Assembly (NCBI GenBank): GCA_018377235.1
Contig: JAGZZT010000002.1
Location: 1 to 64,000 of the forward strand
Origin: Clostridium sp.
GTDB taxonomy: Bacteria; Bacillota; Clostridia; Lachnospirales; Lachnospiraceae
Direction: 5' to 3'
DNA: 64,000 bases
Below, piece by piece: positions 43,397 through 52,114 of the stretch. The notes below the pieces were generated by a model. The model saw nothing but the letters and a program-made list of their open reading frames with translations, searched no databases and had not been told where the DNA came from. The position numbers and the translations under genes were made by a program. Positions within the stretch are counted from its first letter, which is position 1. Each line of letters starts with the position of its first letter.

Positions 43397-44533
43397 ATGG
43401 ATTTAACTTGCTACAACTCCTACTATGAAGTGGATCTGTCTGTTCTGGAAGAAAACTTCAAGAAAATTTCCCGCTTCATTGCCCCGGTCCAGATCATCCC
43501 AGTTCTGAAAGCAGACGCCTACGGTATGGGCGCTCTGGAAATTGCCAAAGCTCTCACAGAGCGCTGCGGCTGCAAAACTCTGGCCTGTTCTCAGACCTAT
43601 GAAGGCCTGGTTCTGCGGGAAGGCGGCATTACAGATGCGGAAATTCTGATCATGGGGCCTGTGCTTCACGATACTCTTCCCCACGCGGTTCGCTGGGACA
43701 TGCAGATCCCGCTGTTTACCCCGGAACGGGTGCGCTCCCTGTCCCGGGAAGCTGCCCGCCAGGGAAAAACAGTCAAAGCTCAGATTAAAATCGAAACTGG
43801 GCTGAACCGGATCGGGGCCTGGCCTGGAAAACAGCTTCAGGAGGTCATCGATGCTCTGCACCAATGTCCTAATATTCAGGTCGTAGGCGCATTCACCCAT
43901 TTTGCACAGGCGGAGACACCGGATGACGCATTCACGAAAGAACAGTTCGCTGTATTCAAAAAAGGCATTGTCCAGCTCAAGGAGGCCGGTTTCCAGCTAT
44001 CCTATATCCACTGCTGCAATACCGGAGCTTCTGAGTGGTATCGGGAAGCTCTGAATTTCTCTACCCATATCCGGGCAGGCAGCCTGGTTTTAGGCTACAG
44101 CGATATTGCCGATGGATCCAATCCCATGAAGCTGCAGGAAATGCTGTCCTGGAGAACTACTGTCAGCTTTATCCGCCATGTAGAACCTGGAGAAACAGTC
44201 AGCTATGATCGGCTTTTCAAAGCAGAAAAGCCTACTGACATAGCGGTCGTGTCTGTAGGCTTCGCCGACGGCATTCTGTGCGCCATGGCCCGCAGCCACG
44301 GTCCGGTGCTGGTTAACGATCAGCGTGCCCACTACATTGATACCTGCATGGATCAATGCTTTGTGGACGTCACAGGACTTGACTGCAAGGTAGGGGATCC
44401 GGTAACACTCTGGGGCTATTCCCCCAGCAAAAAGGCATTCCTGTCGCCTCAGGAGCTGTCTAAATACGGCCAGGTATATACCGCTTACACCTCCCAGAGA
44501 CCCGACCGGATTGGGCGGATTTATATCAGATAA
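43397..44533 (+). CDS. alr: Alanine racemase family protein
   Basis: The enzyme interconverts L- and D-alanine for peptidoglycan. The 378 residues (start ATG 43397, GGAGG upstream) include the PLP lysine K38 in LKADAYGMG, the block IKIETGLNRIGAW, and C-terminal FADGILCAMARSHGPVLV with the region around the catalytic tyrosine (GETVSYDRLF). It differs from standard Alr in places, so a serine or other amino-acid racemase cannot be excluded. It is followed within 15 bp by yqeC. Confidence 0.88.
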   Translation: MDLTCYNSYYEVDLSVLEENFKKISRFIAPVQIIPVLKADAYGMGALEIAKALTERCGCKTLACSQTYEGLVLREGGITDAEILIMGPVLHDTLPHAVRWDMQIPLFTPERVRSLSREAARQGKTVKAQIKIETGLNRIGAWPGKQLQEVIDALHQCPNIQVVGAFTHFAQAETPDDAFTKEQFAVFKKGIVQLKEAGFQLSYIHCCNTGASEWYREALNFSTHIRAGSLVLGYSDIADGSNPMKLQEMLSWRTTVSFIRHVEPGETVSYDRLFKAEKPTDIAVVSVGFADGILCAMARSHGPVLVNDQRAHYIDTCMDQCFVDVTGLDCKVGDPVTLWGYSPSKKAFLSPQELSKYGQVYTAYTSQRPDRIGRIYIR

Positions 44534-44547
44534 AAGGAGTCTTATCC

Positions 44548-45327
44548 ATGTCACAGGCCTTTACAATAACGGCTATTGGCTCCGGAGGAAAAACCACGGC
44601 TCTGAAAGAGCTGGCACAGCAGGCCTTCCTCCGGAATCAAAATGCCTCTGTCCTCTTAACTGCAGCTGCCCACATGTACCCGGTTCTTCCCCCGGAAAGC
44701 CGGATTTTTCTCAGGGATCCAGATGAAGAAAGCCTATGTTCTGAGCTTTTAAAACCTGGAATTGTCTGCGCTGGGCGGACTGCCCCTGAGGGAAAATTAT
44801 CCGCTTTGGAGCCTCGGCTTTTTTCTGCAGCCGTACAGACTGCCTCTGTCATCCTATGCGAGGCAGACGGTTCCCGGTGTCTTCCCCTGAAGCTTCACAA
44901 CGCACAGGAGCCTGTCCCTCCGCCTCAGACGGATGTCTGCCTTATCACAGCCGGACTTTCCGCTCTGGGACAGGAGGTTCATTCCTGTGTTCATCGGTAT
45001 GAGCTGAATCCTGTCTGGAAGGCTCAGCCTGACACCCGGATCGGCGGGGAAGAGCTGGCATTCTGTATTCTCGATGCCGTATCCTCTATCTCTCTGCCAG
45101 GAAGACAGGGCTCTGGCATCTGTCTCTCTGCGGACAGAATCCGGATTCTTCTCAACCAGGCCGACTGCCTGGATCATTCTGAATCCGCATCTGATTCTTC
45201 GGCTGTCCTCCAAAGGGAAGCCGCCGCTGCCGTCAAGATTTTACAGGCCCATGGTCTTTCCTGCCGGATAGGAAGCCTTTTAACGGACAGTTCCTTTCTC
45301 TGGGACTGGATCTGTTCCCCAGCCTGA
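44548..45327 (+). CDS. yqeC: YqeC family putative selenium cofactor biosynthesis protein
   Basis: YqeC proteins are linked by gene neighbourhood to selenium-dependent molybdenum hydroxylases; the reaction is unknown. The 259-residue protein has a P-loop-like IGSGGKTTALKELA near residue 10, VILCEADGSRCLPLKLH in the middle and RIRILLNQADCL. It ends exactly where the convergent ModE-YqeB gene ends (no spacer), so the two transcripts must overlap. Confidence 0.85.
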   Translation: MSQAFTITAIGSGGKTTALKELAQQAFLRNQNASVLLTAAAHMYPVLPPESRIFLRDPDEESLCSELLKPGIVCAGRTAPEGKLSALEPRLFSAAVQTASVILCEADGSRCLPLKLHNAQEPVPPPQTDVCLITAGLSALGQEVHSCVHRYELNPVWKAQPDTRIGGEELAFCILDAVSSISLPGRQGSGICLSADRIRILLNQADCLDHSESASDSSAVLQREAAAAVKILQAHGLSCRIGSLLTDSSFLWDWICSPA

Positions 45328-46518
45328 CTACAGCAGGCGGATCCGTCTGTTCCAGGCCAGTCCCAGCAAGGCTTCCAGCACTCCCCCAGCCACAGCTCTG
45401 GCTTTATCTGACACTGTGCCGCAAAATTCCGCCTGGTCTGGACGCGGATCAATATCCGCAATTTTAAGGCCTTTTTTCACAGAAAAGCCTTCCCGGATCA
45501 GGCCTCTCAGCACGCCGTCTAACGAGGCCTTTACAGGAGTCTCTTCTATCATGGCAATGGTTTGTCCCTTCTTCACAGATGCGCCTATATCAATTTGATT
45601 TCCCTTTTCATCTTTGACAAAAAAGAGGCGGCCGGCGGCCGGCGCGTGAATCACTCTTTCAGCGCCAAAACCCTGAATCTCCCCTGGAACTCCTGTATCA
45701 GGGATGGCCTGTCCCTCCCAGATTACCCGTCCTAAAAAATGCCCCCGCATAGTTTCTATCACCGCGTCCACATCCTCCCCAGCGGTAAATCCCGGACCGG
45801 CTCCAATGGTAATCGGAGCCATGGAACGATCTGTCCCCAGATTGCGTTTTGCCAGTATCATATCGATCAGAGCGGCCGGTTGAAACTTCTGAACACTGGA
45901 AGCAGTTTCATCAATTAGAAGCGGAATCTTTCCTGAAGACCAGATTTCCTCCGCTTGTTCCAGCGTATCTGCCTTCCTGCAGCTTACGCCTTCCACCTGA
46001 GTCTCCCCCGTCCAGACAGCCTCGCAGAAGGCGGCGCGGCGGCGGATAGCGGATGGATTTCTGCACTCTAAGGCCGCCACTTTAAAGCCGCTGCAGTACA
46101 GGCGCAGAATCACCCCTGTAGCCAGATCTCCGGCTCCCCGTACCAGAATCCAGGGCCGCGTTTCAGAAGATTTTATATATTCAGGGAAATACTGGCCTCC
46201 CAGAGCATCCAGCTCTGACTTCGCCTCCCGTTCAAATTCCCGGTAGCGTTTCAGAAGGTTTTCCGCCTCCCTGGTCAGCGCTGCTCCTCCGCCCCCTTTT
46301 CCTCCGATTTTTTTATCTAAAAGGGAAACTCCCAGCTCCTCTTCACAGTTTTTAATAATCGCCCAGGCCTTGCTGTAGCTCATCTCCATGTCAGCCGCAC
46401 TTTTTCTCAGAGAGCCAAGCCGGGCAACTCCCTCCAGAAGACTGGCAGCCCCAGGCCCAAAAGCTTTTTTCCCGCCTGTCAGGCGGAGAGATGACTGAAT
46501 ATTCAGCTGTTTTTTCAC
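45328..46518 (-). CDS. yqeB: ModE-type DNA-binding domain fused to YqeB (selenium-dependent Mo-hydroxylase accessory)
   Basis: The protein has 396 residues. Residues about 10-100 are a ModE/LysR-type winged helix: SLRKSAADMEMSYSKAWAII, then GGKGGGGAALTREAENLLKR, a typical ModE signature. From residue 122 the YqeB (EF2563) family begins with WILVRGAGDLATGVILRLY and continues through ITIGAGPGFTAGEDVDAVIE. A biotinyl-like segment lies near 290-350 (VIHAPAAGRLFF, KKGQTIAMIEETPVKA). ModE and YqeB are separate proteins elsewhere, so this couples molybdate- or cluster-dependent regulation to maturation. It has no MOP molybdate domain that I can see. Confidence 0.88.
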   Translation of the reverse strand: MKKQLNIQSSLRLTGGKKAFGPGAASLLEGVARLGSLRKSAADMEMSYSKAWAIIKNCEEELGVSLLDKKIGGKGGGGAALTREAENLLKRYREFEREAKSELDALGGQYFPEYIKSSETRPWILVRGAGDLATGVILRLYCSGFKVAALECRNPSAIRRRAAFCEAVWTGETQVEGVSCRKADTLEQAEEIWSSGKIPLLIDETASSVQKFQPAALIDMILAKRNLGTDRSMAPITIGAGPGFTAGEDVDAVIETMRGHFLGRVIWEGQAIPDTGVPGEIQGFGAERVIHAPAAGRLFFVKDEKGNQIDIGASVKKGQTIAMIEETPVKASLDGVLRGLIREGFSVKKGLKIADIDPRPDQAEFCGTVSDKARAVAGGVLEALLGLAWNRRIRLL

Positions 46519-46524
46519 CCTGTT

Positions 46525-47421
46525 TCATCTCCTCTTTCTATCTGAATTCCATTTTTTCTTGCTCTCATCCAAAATCTGTATCATTTCCTTTAATTCCTCT
46601 GCGTATTTATGGGATGCAATGGTAGGATTAGAACGCAGCGCTTGCTGAAGAAATTGCTTTCTTCGGGATCTGAGCGCAGAAAGCATCTCTTCTTTTTCTC
46701 TGCTCAATTCCCTCAGCTGCTGCTCTGACTTTCCATAAAAGTCCTCTATTCGATCTCCCGTACGCATTCTCAGTTCTTCCAGCCAGTTTTCCAGCTCTGC
46801 CCGTTTTTCTGAAATCCTGTCTCCGGCATCCATTCTGAGCAGAGCTGTCTGAACCCGGATGCTTTCCAGCTCCTGCCGCAGCCGTTTTGACGCTTCCAGA
46901 GAACGTCCGAAGTCCAGGGCTTTCCTTGTACAAACTGCAGCATCTGCTAAAAAAACAGCCGTTGCTGCTGATACAAAAAGCAGCTCCCAGAAAGCCGGCA
47001 TTGAACAGACAAACCGGGCAATTGGACGATGTATGACATGGGTCATAAAAATCGTCAAAAATCCCCAGGCAATAGAAGAACTGAGACAGATATAGCCTTG
47101 GAAATTAAATTTCTGACTGCTGTAATCCCAATAGCGTATTTTAAACAGCTGCTCCATAGCCCAGCCCACAATATACTCTAAAATCGTAGCGCCGACAAAA
47201 CCGGAAAACCAGGTAAGTATCAGACTTTCCTGAAAGGGCCTGGAGACTGCGAGCATCATAAGCGCTCCGCTTCCATAAAGAGGAAGCAGAGGAATCCTCA
47301 GAAAGCCTCTGTTTACAAACCGCCTTTTTAAAAGAGAGACATAGGAGGACTCGAAAATCCATCCCAAAAAGCTGTACAAATAGAAGAATGCAAGCCATTG
47401 ATACCAAGTATATAAATCCAT
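46525..47421 (-). CDS. CmpB-type (PF06541) membrane protein
   Basis: The protein has 298 residues from MDLYTWYQWL; that ATG has GGAGG seven bases upstream. The first ~150 residues hold four or five membrane helices with FLGWIFESSYVSLLKRRFVNRG-like family sequence (putative ABC-transporter type IV, PF06541). The rest is a long charged helical region, likely coiled coil, with many Glu/Arg. Function unknown. It lies 6 bp upstream of the ModE-YqeB gene, on the same strand. Confidence 0.8.
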   Translation of the reverse strand: MDLYTWYQWLAFFYLYSFLGWIFESSYVSLLKRRFVNRGFLRIPLLPLYGSGALMMLAVSRPFQESLILTWFSGFVGATILEYIVGWAMEQLFKIRYWDYSSQKFNFQGYICLSSSIAWGFLTIFMTHVIHRPIARFVCSMPAFWELLFVSAATAVFLADAAVCTRKALDFGRSLEASKRLRQELESIRVQTALLRMDAGDRISEKRAELENWLEELRMRTGDRIEDFYGKSEQQLRELSREKEEMLSALRSRRKQFLQQALRSNPTIASHKYAEELKEMIQILDESKKKWNSDRKRR

Positions 47422-47529
47422 AAATTTCCTCCAGTACAGATGCAAAACTCAGCCCGGCTGTTTTTCTGGCGCCGTTTTTTCTGAAGCAAGTATACCACAG
47501 ACTTCCGGCTTTGACCATCACACCCCCTG

Positions 47530-47572
47530 GCGTCAGTGTACAAGGGGTAACACGTCCTTTGTACACTGACGC
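47530..47572. repeat. Inverted repeat GCGTCAGTGTACAAGG
   Basis: GCGTCAGTGTACAAGG (47530-47545) and CCTTTGTACACTGACGC (47556-47572) are inverted arms with one extra base in the right arm and a 10-bp loop. It lies in the divergent gap between the PF06541 gene and the MoeA-like gene. The left arm recurs at 22669. Confidence 0.8.
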
Positions 47573-47600
47573 TTCCGTTAATCTTTTAAAAAAACAACGA

Positions 47601-47662
47601 TTGCCTGGGACAAAATTTCTATGATATAATATCGTCAGATCACGATAACTGCAATTCGTGAT
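47601..47662 (+). promoter_or_regulatory. Promoter and dyads of the molybdopterin operon
   Basis: TTGCCT (47601-47606), an 18-bp spacer and TATAAT (47625-47630). Over the start site lies the palindrome TATCGT-N6-ACGATA (47630-47647), overlapping a second dyad ATCACGA/TCGTGAT (47639-47662). The ATCG half-sites recall ModE boxes, so the ModE domain fusion nearby may bind here; inference. Confidence 0.6.
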
Positions 47663-47700
47663 ATATGGTATATATTCTTTGATTTTCAGGAGGCTGTTTT

Positions 47701-48726
47701 ATGAAACTGATGCGGACAGAAGACGCAGCAGGGCAGGTACTCTGCCACGACATTACGCAGATTATTAAGGGAGTGTCCAAGGACGCCGTATTCCGGAAAG
47801 GCCACATCATCCAGCCGGAGGATATTCCGGTACTTTTAAGCGTCGGAAAGGAACACATTTACATATGGGAAAATGACGAAACCATGCTTCACGAAAATGA
47901 GGCAGCGGAAATTCTCTGCCAGCTCTGTCAGGGCCCCGGTATGAAAGCTTCTGAACCAAAAGAGGGCAAAATCGAGCTGACTGCCGAATATGACGGACTC
48001 TTTTTGGCCGACACAGAGCGGCTTCGCCGGATCAATTCCTTAGGAGAAATGATGATCGCCTCCAGAGCCGGCGGCTTCCCGGTAAAGGCTGGAGATCGCC
48101 TCTGCGGTACCCGGGTGATTCCCCTTGTCATAAAAAAAGAAGCCATGGAACAGGCCAGGCAGGCCGCAGGTCCAGAGCCCTTGTTTTCCCTGCTCCCCTT
48201 TAAAAAGAAAAGCTTTGGCGTAGTGACTACAGGAAGCGAAGTATTTCATGGACGGATCCAGGATACCTTTACTCCTGTGATTCAGGAAAAGCTGGCTGAG
48301 TACGGCTGCACCATGGCCGCTCATGAAATCTGCGATGACAAAGAGGCGGATATTTCCAAAGCTATCCGGAGCATGGCTGACAGCGGCGTCGACATGGTTT
48401 TCTGCACAGGAGGCATGAGCGTAGATCCGGATGACAGAACTCCTTCCGCCATACGAAATTCCGGCGCGTCCATTATAAGCTACGGCGCTCCTGTTCTCCC
48501 GGGAGCTATGTTCCTGATTGCCTATCTGCCGGACAGACGTCCTGTCTGCGGCCTTCCAGGCTGCGTCATGTATTCCAGGAGAACCATCTTTGACCTGGTT
48601 CTGCCAAGACTTCTGGCAGACGTGCCGGTGACTGCCCAATGGCTGTCAGGGCTGGGCCACGGAGGCCTCTGCCTGTCCTGTCCGGAGTGCCATTTCCCCA
48701 ACTGCGGATTCGGAAAAGGCGTTTAA
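47701..48726 (+). CDS. MoeA-like molybdopterin-binding protein
   Basis: The protein has 341 residues. After an N-terminal region (MKLMRTEDAAGQVLCHDITQ) the MoaB/MogA-like fold is visible: VVTTGSEVFHGRIQDTF, FCTGGMSVDPDDRTP and VCGLPGCVMYSRRTIFD. The C terminus has four cysteines in CLSCPECHFPNCGFGKG, a possible metal site. It begins the moa/mod operon and probably acts in molybdenum insertion or selenium-Mo cofactor maturation rather than being plain MoeA. Confidence 0.85.
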   Translation: MKLMRTEDAAGQVLCHDITQIIKGVSKDAVFRKGHIIQPEDIPVLLSVGKEHIYIWENDETMLHENEAAEILCQLCQGPGMKASEPKEGKIELTAEYDGLFLADTERLRRINSLGEMMIASRAGGFPVKAGDRLCGTRVIPLVIKKEAMEQARQAAGPEPLFSLLPFKKKSFGVVTTGSEVFHGRIQDTFTPVIQEKLAEYGCTMAAHEICDDKEADISKAIRSMADSGVDMVFCTGGMSVDPDDRTPSAIRNSGASIISYGAPVLPGAMFLIAYLPDRRPVCGLPGCVMYSRRTIFDLVLPRLLADVPVTAQWLSGLGHGGLCLSCPECHFPNCGFGKGV

Positions 48727-48761
48727 TTTACAGTTATTGTCAGTTTACAAGGAGATAAAAC

Positions 48762-49274
48762 ATGAATTTCACACACATAGATCACGAGGGAAACGCTGTG
48801 ATGGTTGATGTAAGCCAGAAGGCCTCCACTGTACGGACTGCCTCTGCCTGCGGCCGCATCCGGATGAGCCTGGAATGCTTCCAGGCCATTGAAGCGGGAA
48901 CCTCTAAAAAAGGAGATGTCCTGGGTACAGCGCAGATTGCCGGAATTATGGGTGCAAAACAGACAGCAGATCTGATTCCTCTCTGCCACCGTCTGAACCT
49001 GTCAAAAGCCGCCGTCACCTTCCGCCTGCTGCCAGAACTTCCAGGCGTAGAAGCTGTCTGCACTGTCAAATGTACCGGCCAGACAGGGGTGGAGATGGAG
49101 GCTCTGACAGGGGTAACTACCGCCCTCCTCACTATTTACGACATGTGCAAAGCCATCGATAAGCGAATGGTCATGGAGAACATTCACCTGGAAGAAAAAC
49201 ACGGCGGTAAAAGCGGGGATTTCACCTTTGAAGACTGTCCGGGAAACAGCGGGATGGAGGCCTTCCATGCGTGA
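48762..49274 (+). CDS. moaC: Cyclic pyranopterin monophosphate synthase MoaC
   Basis: MoaC makes cPMP from the MoaA product. The 170-residue protein (usual ~160) has MVDVSQKASTVRTASA, GIMGAKQTADLIPLCHRLNL and VEMEALTGVTTALLTIYDMC, the standard blocks. AAGGAG precedes the ATG. Its last codons overlap the moaA start, indicating coupling. Confidence 0.96.
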   Translation: MNFTHIDHEGNAVMVDVSQKASTVRTASACGRIRMSLECFQAIEAGTSKKGDVLGTAQIAGIMGAKQTADLIPLCHRLNLSKAAVTFRLLPELPGVEAVCTVKCTGQTGVEMEALTGVTTALLTIYDMCKAIDKRMVMENIHLEEKHGGKSGDFTFEDCPGNSGMEAFHA

Positions 49275-50238
49275 TTCCTATGGAAGAACCATCGATTATC
49301 TGCGGATTTCAATTACAGAGCAGTGCAATTTAAGATGCCGCTACTGTATGCCGGAACATGCAGAAACTTTCTGCCAGTCTCGCCGTCTGATGTCCTTTGG
49401 CGAAATTCTGTCCGCAGCCAGAACTGCAGCCAGTCTGGGAGTACGGGCTGTTAAAATTACAGGCGGAGAGCCTCTGTGCCGCCCAGGCTGCCCGGAGCTG
49501 ATTGGACGGCTCAAGGAAATTAAAGGCATCCGTCAGGTTACTATGACAACTAACGGGCTGCTGGTTTCCAGATATCTGGACGAGCTTCTTGATGCTGGTC
49601 TGGACGGAATCAATATCAGCCTGGACACTCTTAATGAGGCTCAGTTTCATCAGATTACGCGGCGGAATTTCCCCCTCAGCCAGGTACTGAAAGCTGTAGA
49701 AAGCTGCTCTGCCAAGCTTCCCACAAAAATCAACGCGGTTCTTCTTCCTGAGACAGAAAATCAGCTGATTCCCCTGGCCAGACTGGCCTGTTCTCTTCCT
49801 GTGGACGTGCGCTTTATCGAACAGATGCCCCTGGGAAATGGCAGACAGGCGCCCTCCTGCCGCAGTTCCCGGGATTCTGTTCTCACCCGCCTGAAGGCAG
49901 AGTGGCCCTCTCTCTCCCCTGTATCAGAATCTAAAGGAAACGGGCCTGCCGTCTATTACAGAGCTCCTGCATTTTCGGGTTCTGTAGGCCTTATCGAAGC
50001 AGTCAGCCATTCCTTCTGCTCTGGCTGCAACCGGATCCGGATTACCAGTGATGGACAGCTGAAGCCCTGTCTCTGCTATGGAGACAGTCTGGATCTAATG
50101 CCTGCTCTGGAGAAGAAAAACGAACAGCAGCTTCTGGCTCTTTTTCAAAAAGCTGTCAAAAATAAGCCAAAAGCCCACTGCTTTCTTCAGGCCTCTGAGG
50201 TCAGCGAACGCCGGTACATGAGTCAGATCGGAGGATAA
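49267..50238 (+). CDS. moaA: GTP 3',8-cyclase MoaA (radical SAM)
   Basis: MoaA catalyses the first step of molybdopterin synthesis. The 323-residue protein has the radical SAM motif C20-x3-C24-x2-C27 (CNLRCRYC), VKITGGEPL, and the C-terminal second cluster CSGCNRIRITSDGQLKPC. The ATG at 49267 is preferred over an upstream in-frame ATG inside moaC. The usual C-terminal GG is replaced by a tail ending SQIGG, which still ends GG. Confidence 0.96.
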   Translation: MRDSYGRTIDYLRISITEQCNLRCRYCMPEHAETFCQSRRLMSFGEILSAARTAASLGVRAVKITGGEPLCRPGCPELIGRLKEIKGIRQVTMTTNGLLVSRYLDELLDAGLDGINISLDTLNEAQFHQITRRNFPLSQVLKAVESCSAKLPTKINAVLLPETENQLIPLARLACSLPVDVRFIEQMPLGNGRQAPSCRSSRDSVLTRLKAEWPSLSPVSESKGNGPAVYYRAPAFSGSVGLIEAVSHSFCSGCNRIRITSDGQLKPCLCYGDSLDLMPALEKKNEQQLLALFQKAVKNKPKAHCFLQASEVSERRYMSQIGG

Positions 50239-50264
50239 ACTATAAATTTTTTGGAGGAAAATGT

Positions 50265-51209
50265 ATGGGAACAGTATTGGCTGTATGCAAAAGCCCCGTC
50301 CGGGGCATTCAGAAAACAAACGAGCAGAGCGGATGGTTTGAAAAGGAATGGGGAATTCAGGGAGATGCCCACGCCGGCCATTGGCACCGACAGGTAAGCC
50401 TTTTAAGCGCAGATCGGATCGCCCAGTTTAACGAAAGAGGCGCCGGCGCAGGTCCTGGAGACTTCGGCGAAAACCTGGTGGTGGAGGGCATTGACTTTTC
50501 CTCTCTTCCAGTTGGAACCTGGCTGCGCTGCAAAGACGTGCTGCTGGAAATCACTCAGATTGGAAAGGAATGTCATAACCACTGCGCTATCTACCACAGA
50601 ATGGGTGACTGTATTATGCCCAGAGAAGGAGTATTCGCCCAGGTGCTGGAGCCGGGACGAATCTCTGTGGGCGATGAAATGTCCGTAGTTCCCAGAGAAA
50701 CGCCCCTTCCCTTCCAGGCTGCCGTCATTACCCTATCCGACCGCTGTGCCTCCGGAGAAAGGGAAGATGAAAGCGGCCCTGCCATTGAAAAACGGCTCAA
50801 TGCGGAAGGGTATCAGGTTATAGAACGCCTGATTCTCTCCGATGATAAAGCAGCTCTGGAACAAGAGCTGATCCGCCTCTGCGATCAGAGAAAGCCAGAC
50901 TTGATTCTGACCACAGGAGGAACCGGATTTTCTCCCAGGGATATTACCCCAGAGGCCACACTGGCAGTGGCAGAGCGTCCCGCCTTTGGAATCGCTGAAG
51001 CTGTCCGGGCAGCCAGCATGGCGATCACCAGACGGGCCATGCTGAGCCGGGCAGTCTCTGTCATTCGAGGAAAAACACTGATTGTCAACCTGCCGGGCAG
51101 CCCAAAAGCGTGCATGGAGAGCATGGACGTTTTCATGGAACAGCTGCCTCACGGCCTGTCCCTGCTTCGCGGTTCTGTGATGGACTGCGGACGCAGACAG
51201 GAACAATAA
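50265..51209 (+). CDS. MOSC-MoaB fusion protein
   Basis: The protein has 314 residues. Residues 1-145 form a MOSC domain (GIQGDAHAGHWHRQVSLLS, GDFGENLVVEGIDF, GKECHNHCAIY with cysteines), which in other proteins handles sulfur on molybdenum cofactors. Residues 150-310 form a MoaB/MogA domain (AAVITLSDRCASGEREDESG, LTTGGTGFSPRDITPEAT, NLPGSPKACMESMD) that adenylylates molybdopterin. The fusion places two cofactor steps in one chain; it occurs in other clostridia. Confidence 0.93.
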   Translation: MGTVLAVCKSPVRGIQKTNEQSGWFEKEWGIQGDAHAGHWHRQVSLLSADRIAQFNERGAGAGPGDFGENLVVEGIDFSSLPVGTWLRCKDVLLEITQIGKECHNHCAIYHRMGDCIMPREGVFAQVLEPGRISVGDEMSVVPRETPLPFQAAVITLSDRCASGEREDESGPAIEKRLNAEGYQVIERLILSDDKAALEQELIRLCDQRKPDLILTTGGTGFSPRDITPEATLAVAERPAFGIAEAVRAASMAITRRAMLSRAVSVIRGKTLIVNLPGSPKACMESMDVFMEQLPHGLSLLRGSVMDCGRRQEQ

Positions 51210-51243
51210 AGCAGCACAGTATTATAAAAAGCGAGGGATACTT

Positions 51244-52104
51244 ATGAAAAAACTGAGAGTACACATTCTGTTTCCTGTTCTTCTGGCTGCCGCGGCGGCG
51301 GGAATTTCCGGCTGCTCTGCTTCCTTATCCAAAACTTCCGGAGAGCCGTCTTCTGAAGAGCAGAAGGCCTCTCCGTCCTCCGAAAGTTCCGATGAGACGG
51401 ACGAGCTGGTGGTATTCGCTGCCGCCAGCCTGACGGAAGCTCTGGAGGAGATCGCAGAAAAATATCAGGAGGCAGAGCCTGACGTTTCGTTAGTTTTTAA
51501 TTTTGACTCATCTGGGACTCTGAAAACCCAGATTCAGGAAGGAGCTGACTGCGATCTGTTCCTTTCCGCCAGTCCAAAGCAGATGGAACAGCTGGAGGAG
51601 CTTGATTTTATTCTTCCTGAAAGCCGGATCAATCTTTTAGAAAACAAGGTAGTTCTGGTAACACCGGAGGGAAATGATAAAGCTGTCGGCAGCTTCGACT
51701 CTCTGGCAGAACATCTGAAAGCCGGGGATATCCTCTTAGCTATGGGCAACAGCGATGTACCTGTCGGCCAGTACACCGGAAAAATTTTATCCTGGTATGG
51801 GCTTAATGAGCAGGAACTGGCGGCAGACGGGCTCATCACCTATGGAAGTAATGTAAAGGAGGTTGTTTCCCAGGTGTGCGAAGGAAGTGTGGATGCAGGC
51901 GTAATCTACAGCACTGATGCTTTCAGCGCGGGTCTGACGCCTAAAGACGAAGCATCAGAGGAAATGTGCGGGCAGGTCATCTACCCTGCCTCTGTCTTAG
52001 CTTCCTCCGGGCATCCAGATGAAGCTAAGGCCTTTTTAGACTTTTTGTCCGGTCCTGAAGCCCAGGAAGTCTTTGAACATATCGGCTTTTCCATGGCAGA
52101 ATAA
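51244..52104 (+). CDS. modA: Molybdate ABC transporter substrate-binding lipoprotein
   Basis: ModA captures molybdate outside the membrane. The 286-residue protein has a signal peptide with lipobox GISGC (Cys near 24), a Ser/Glu linker, then ELVVFAAASLTEALEEI, NFDSSGTLKTQI and GADCDLFLSAS, the ligand-binding strands. It is followed after 10 bp by modB. Confidence 0.95.
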   Translation: MKKLRVHILFPVLLAAAAAGISGCSASLSKTSGEPSSEEQKASPSSESSDETDELVVFAAASLTEALEEIAEKYQEAEPDVSLVFNFDSSGTLKTQIQEGADCDLFLSASPKQMEQLEELDFILPESRINLLENKVVLVTPEGNDKAVGSFDSLAEHLKAGDILLAMGNSDVPVGQYTGKILSWYGLNEQELAADGLITYGSNVKEVVSQVCEGSVDAGVIYSTDAFSAGLTPKDEASEEMCGQVIYPASVLASSGHPDEAKAFLDFLSGPEAQEVFEHIGFSMAE

Positions 52105-52114
52105 GGAGGCAGGC

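Noticed and set aside
47636..47700. Moco riboswitch before the MoeA-like gene
   Set aside because: The leader is only ~65 nt, too short for that ~140-nt RNA; the dyads fit a DNA operator better.
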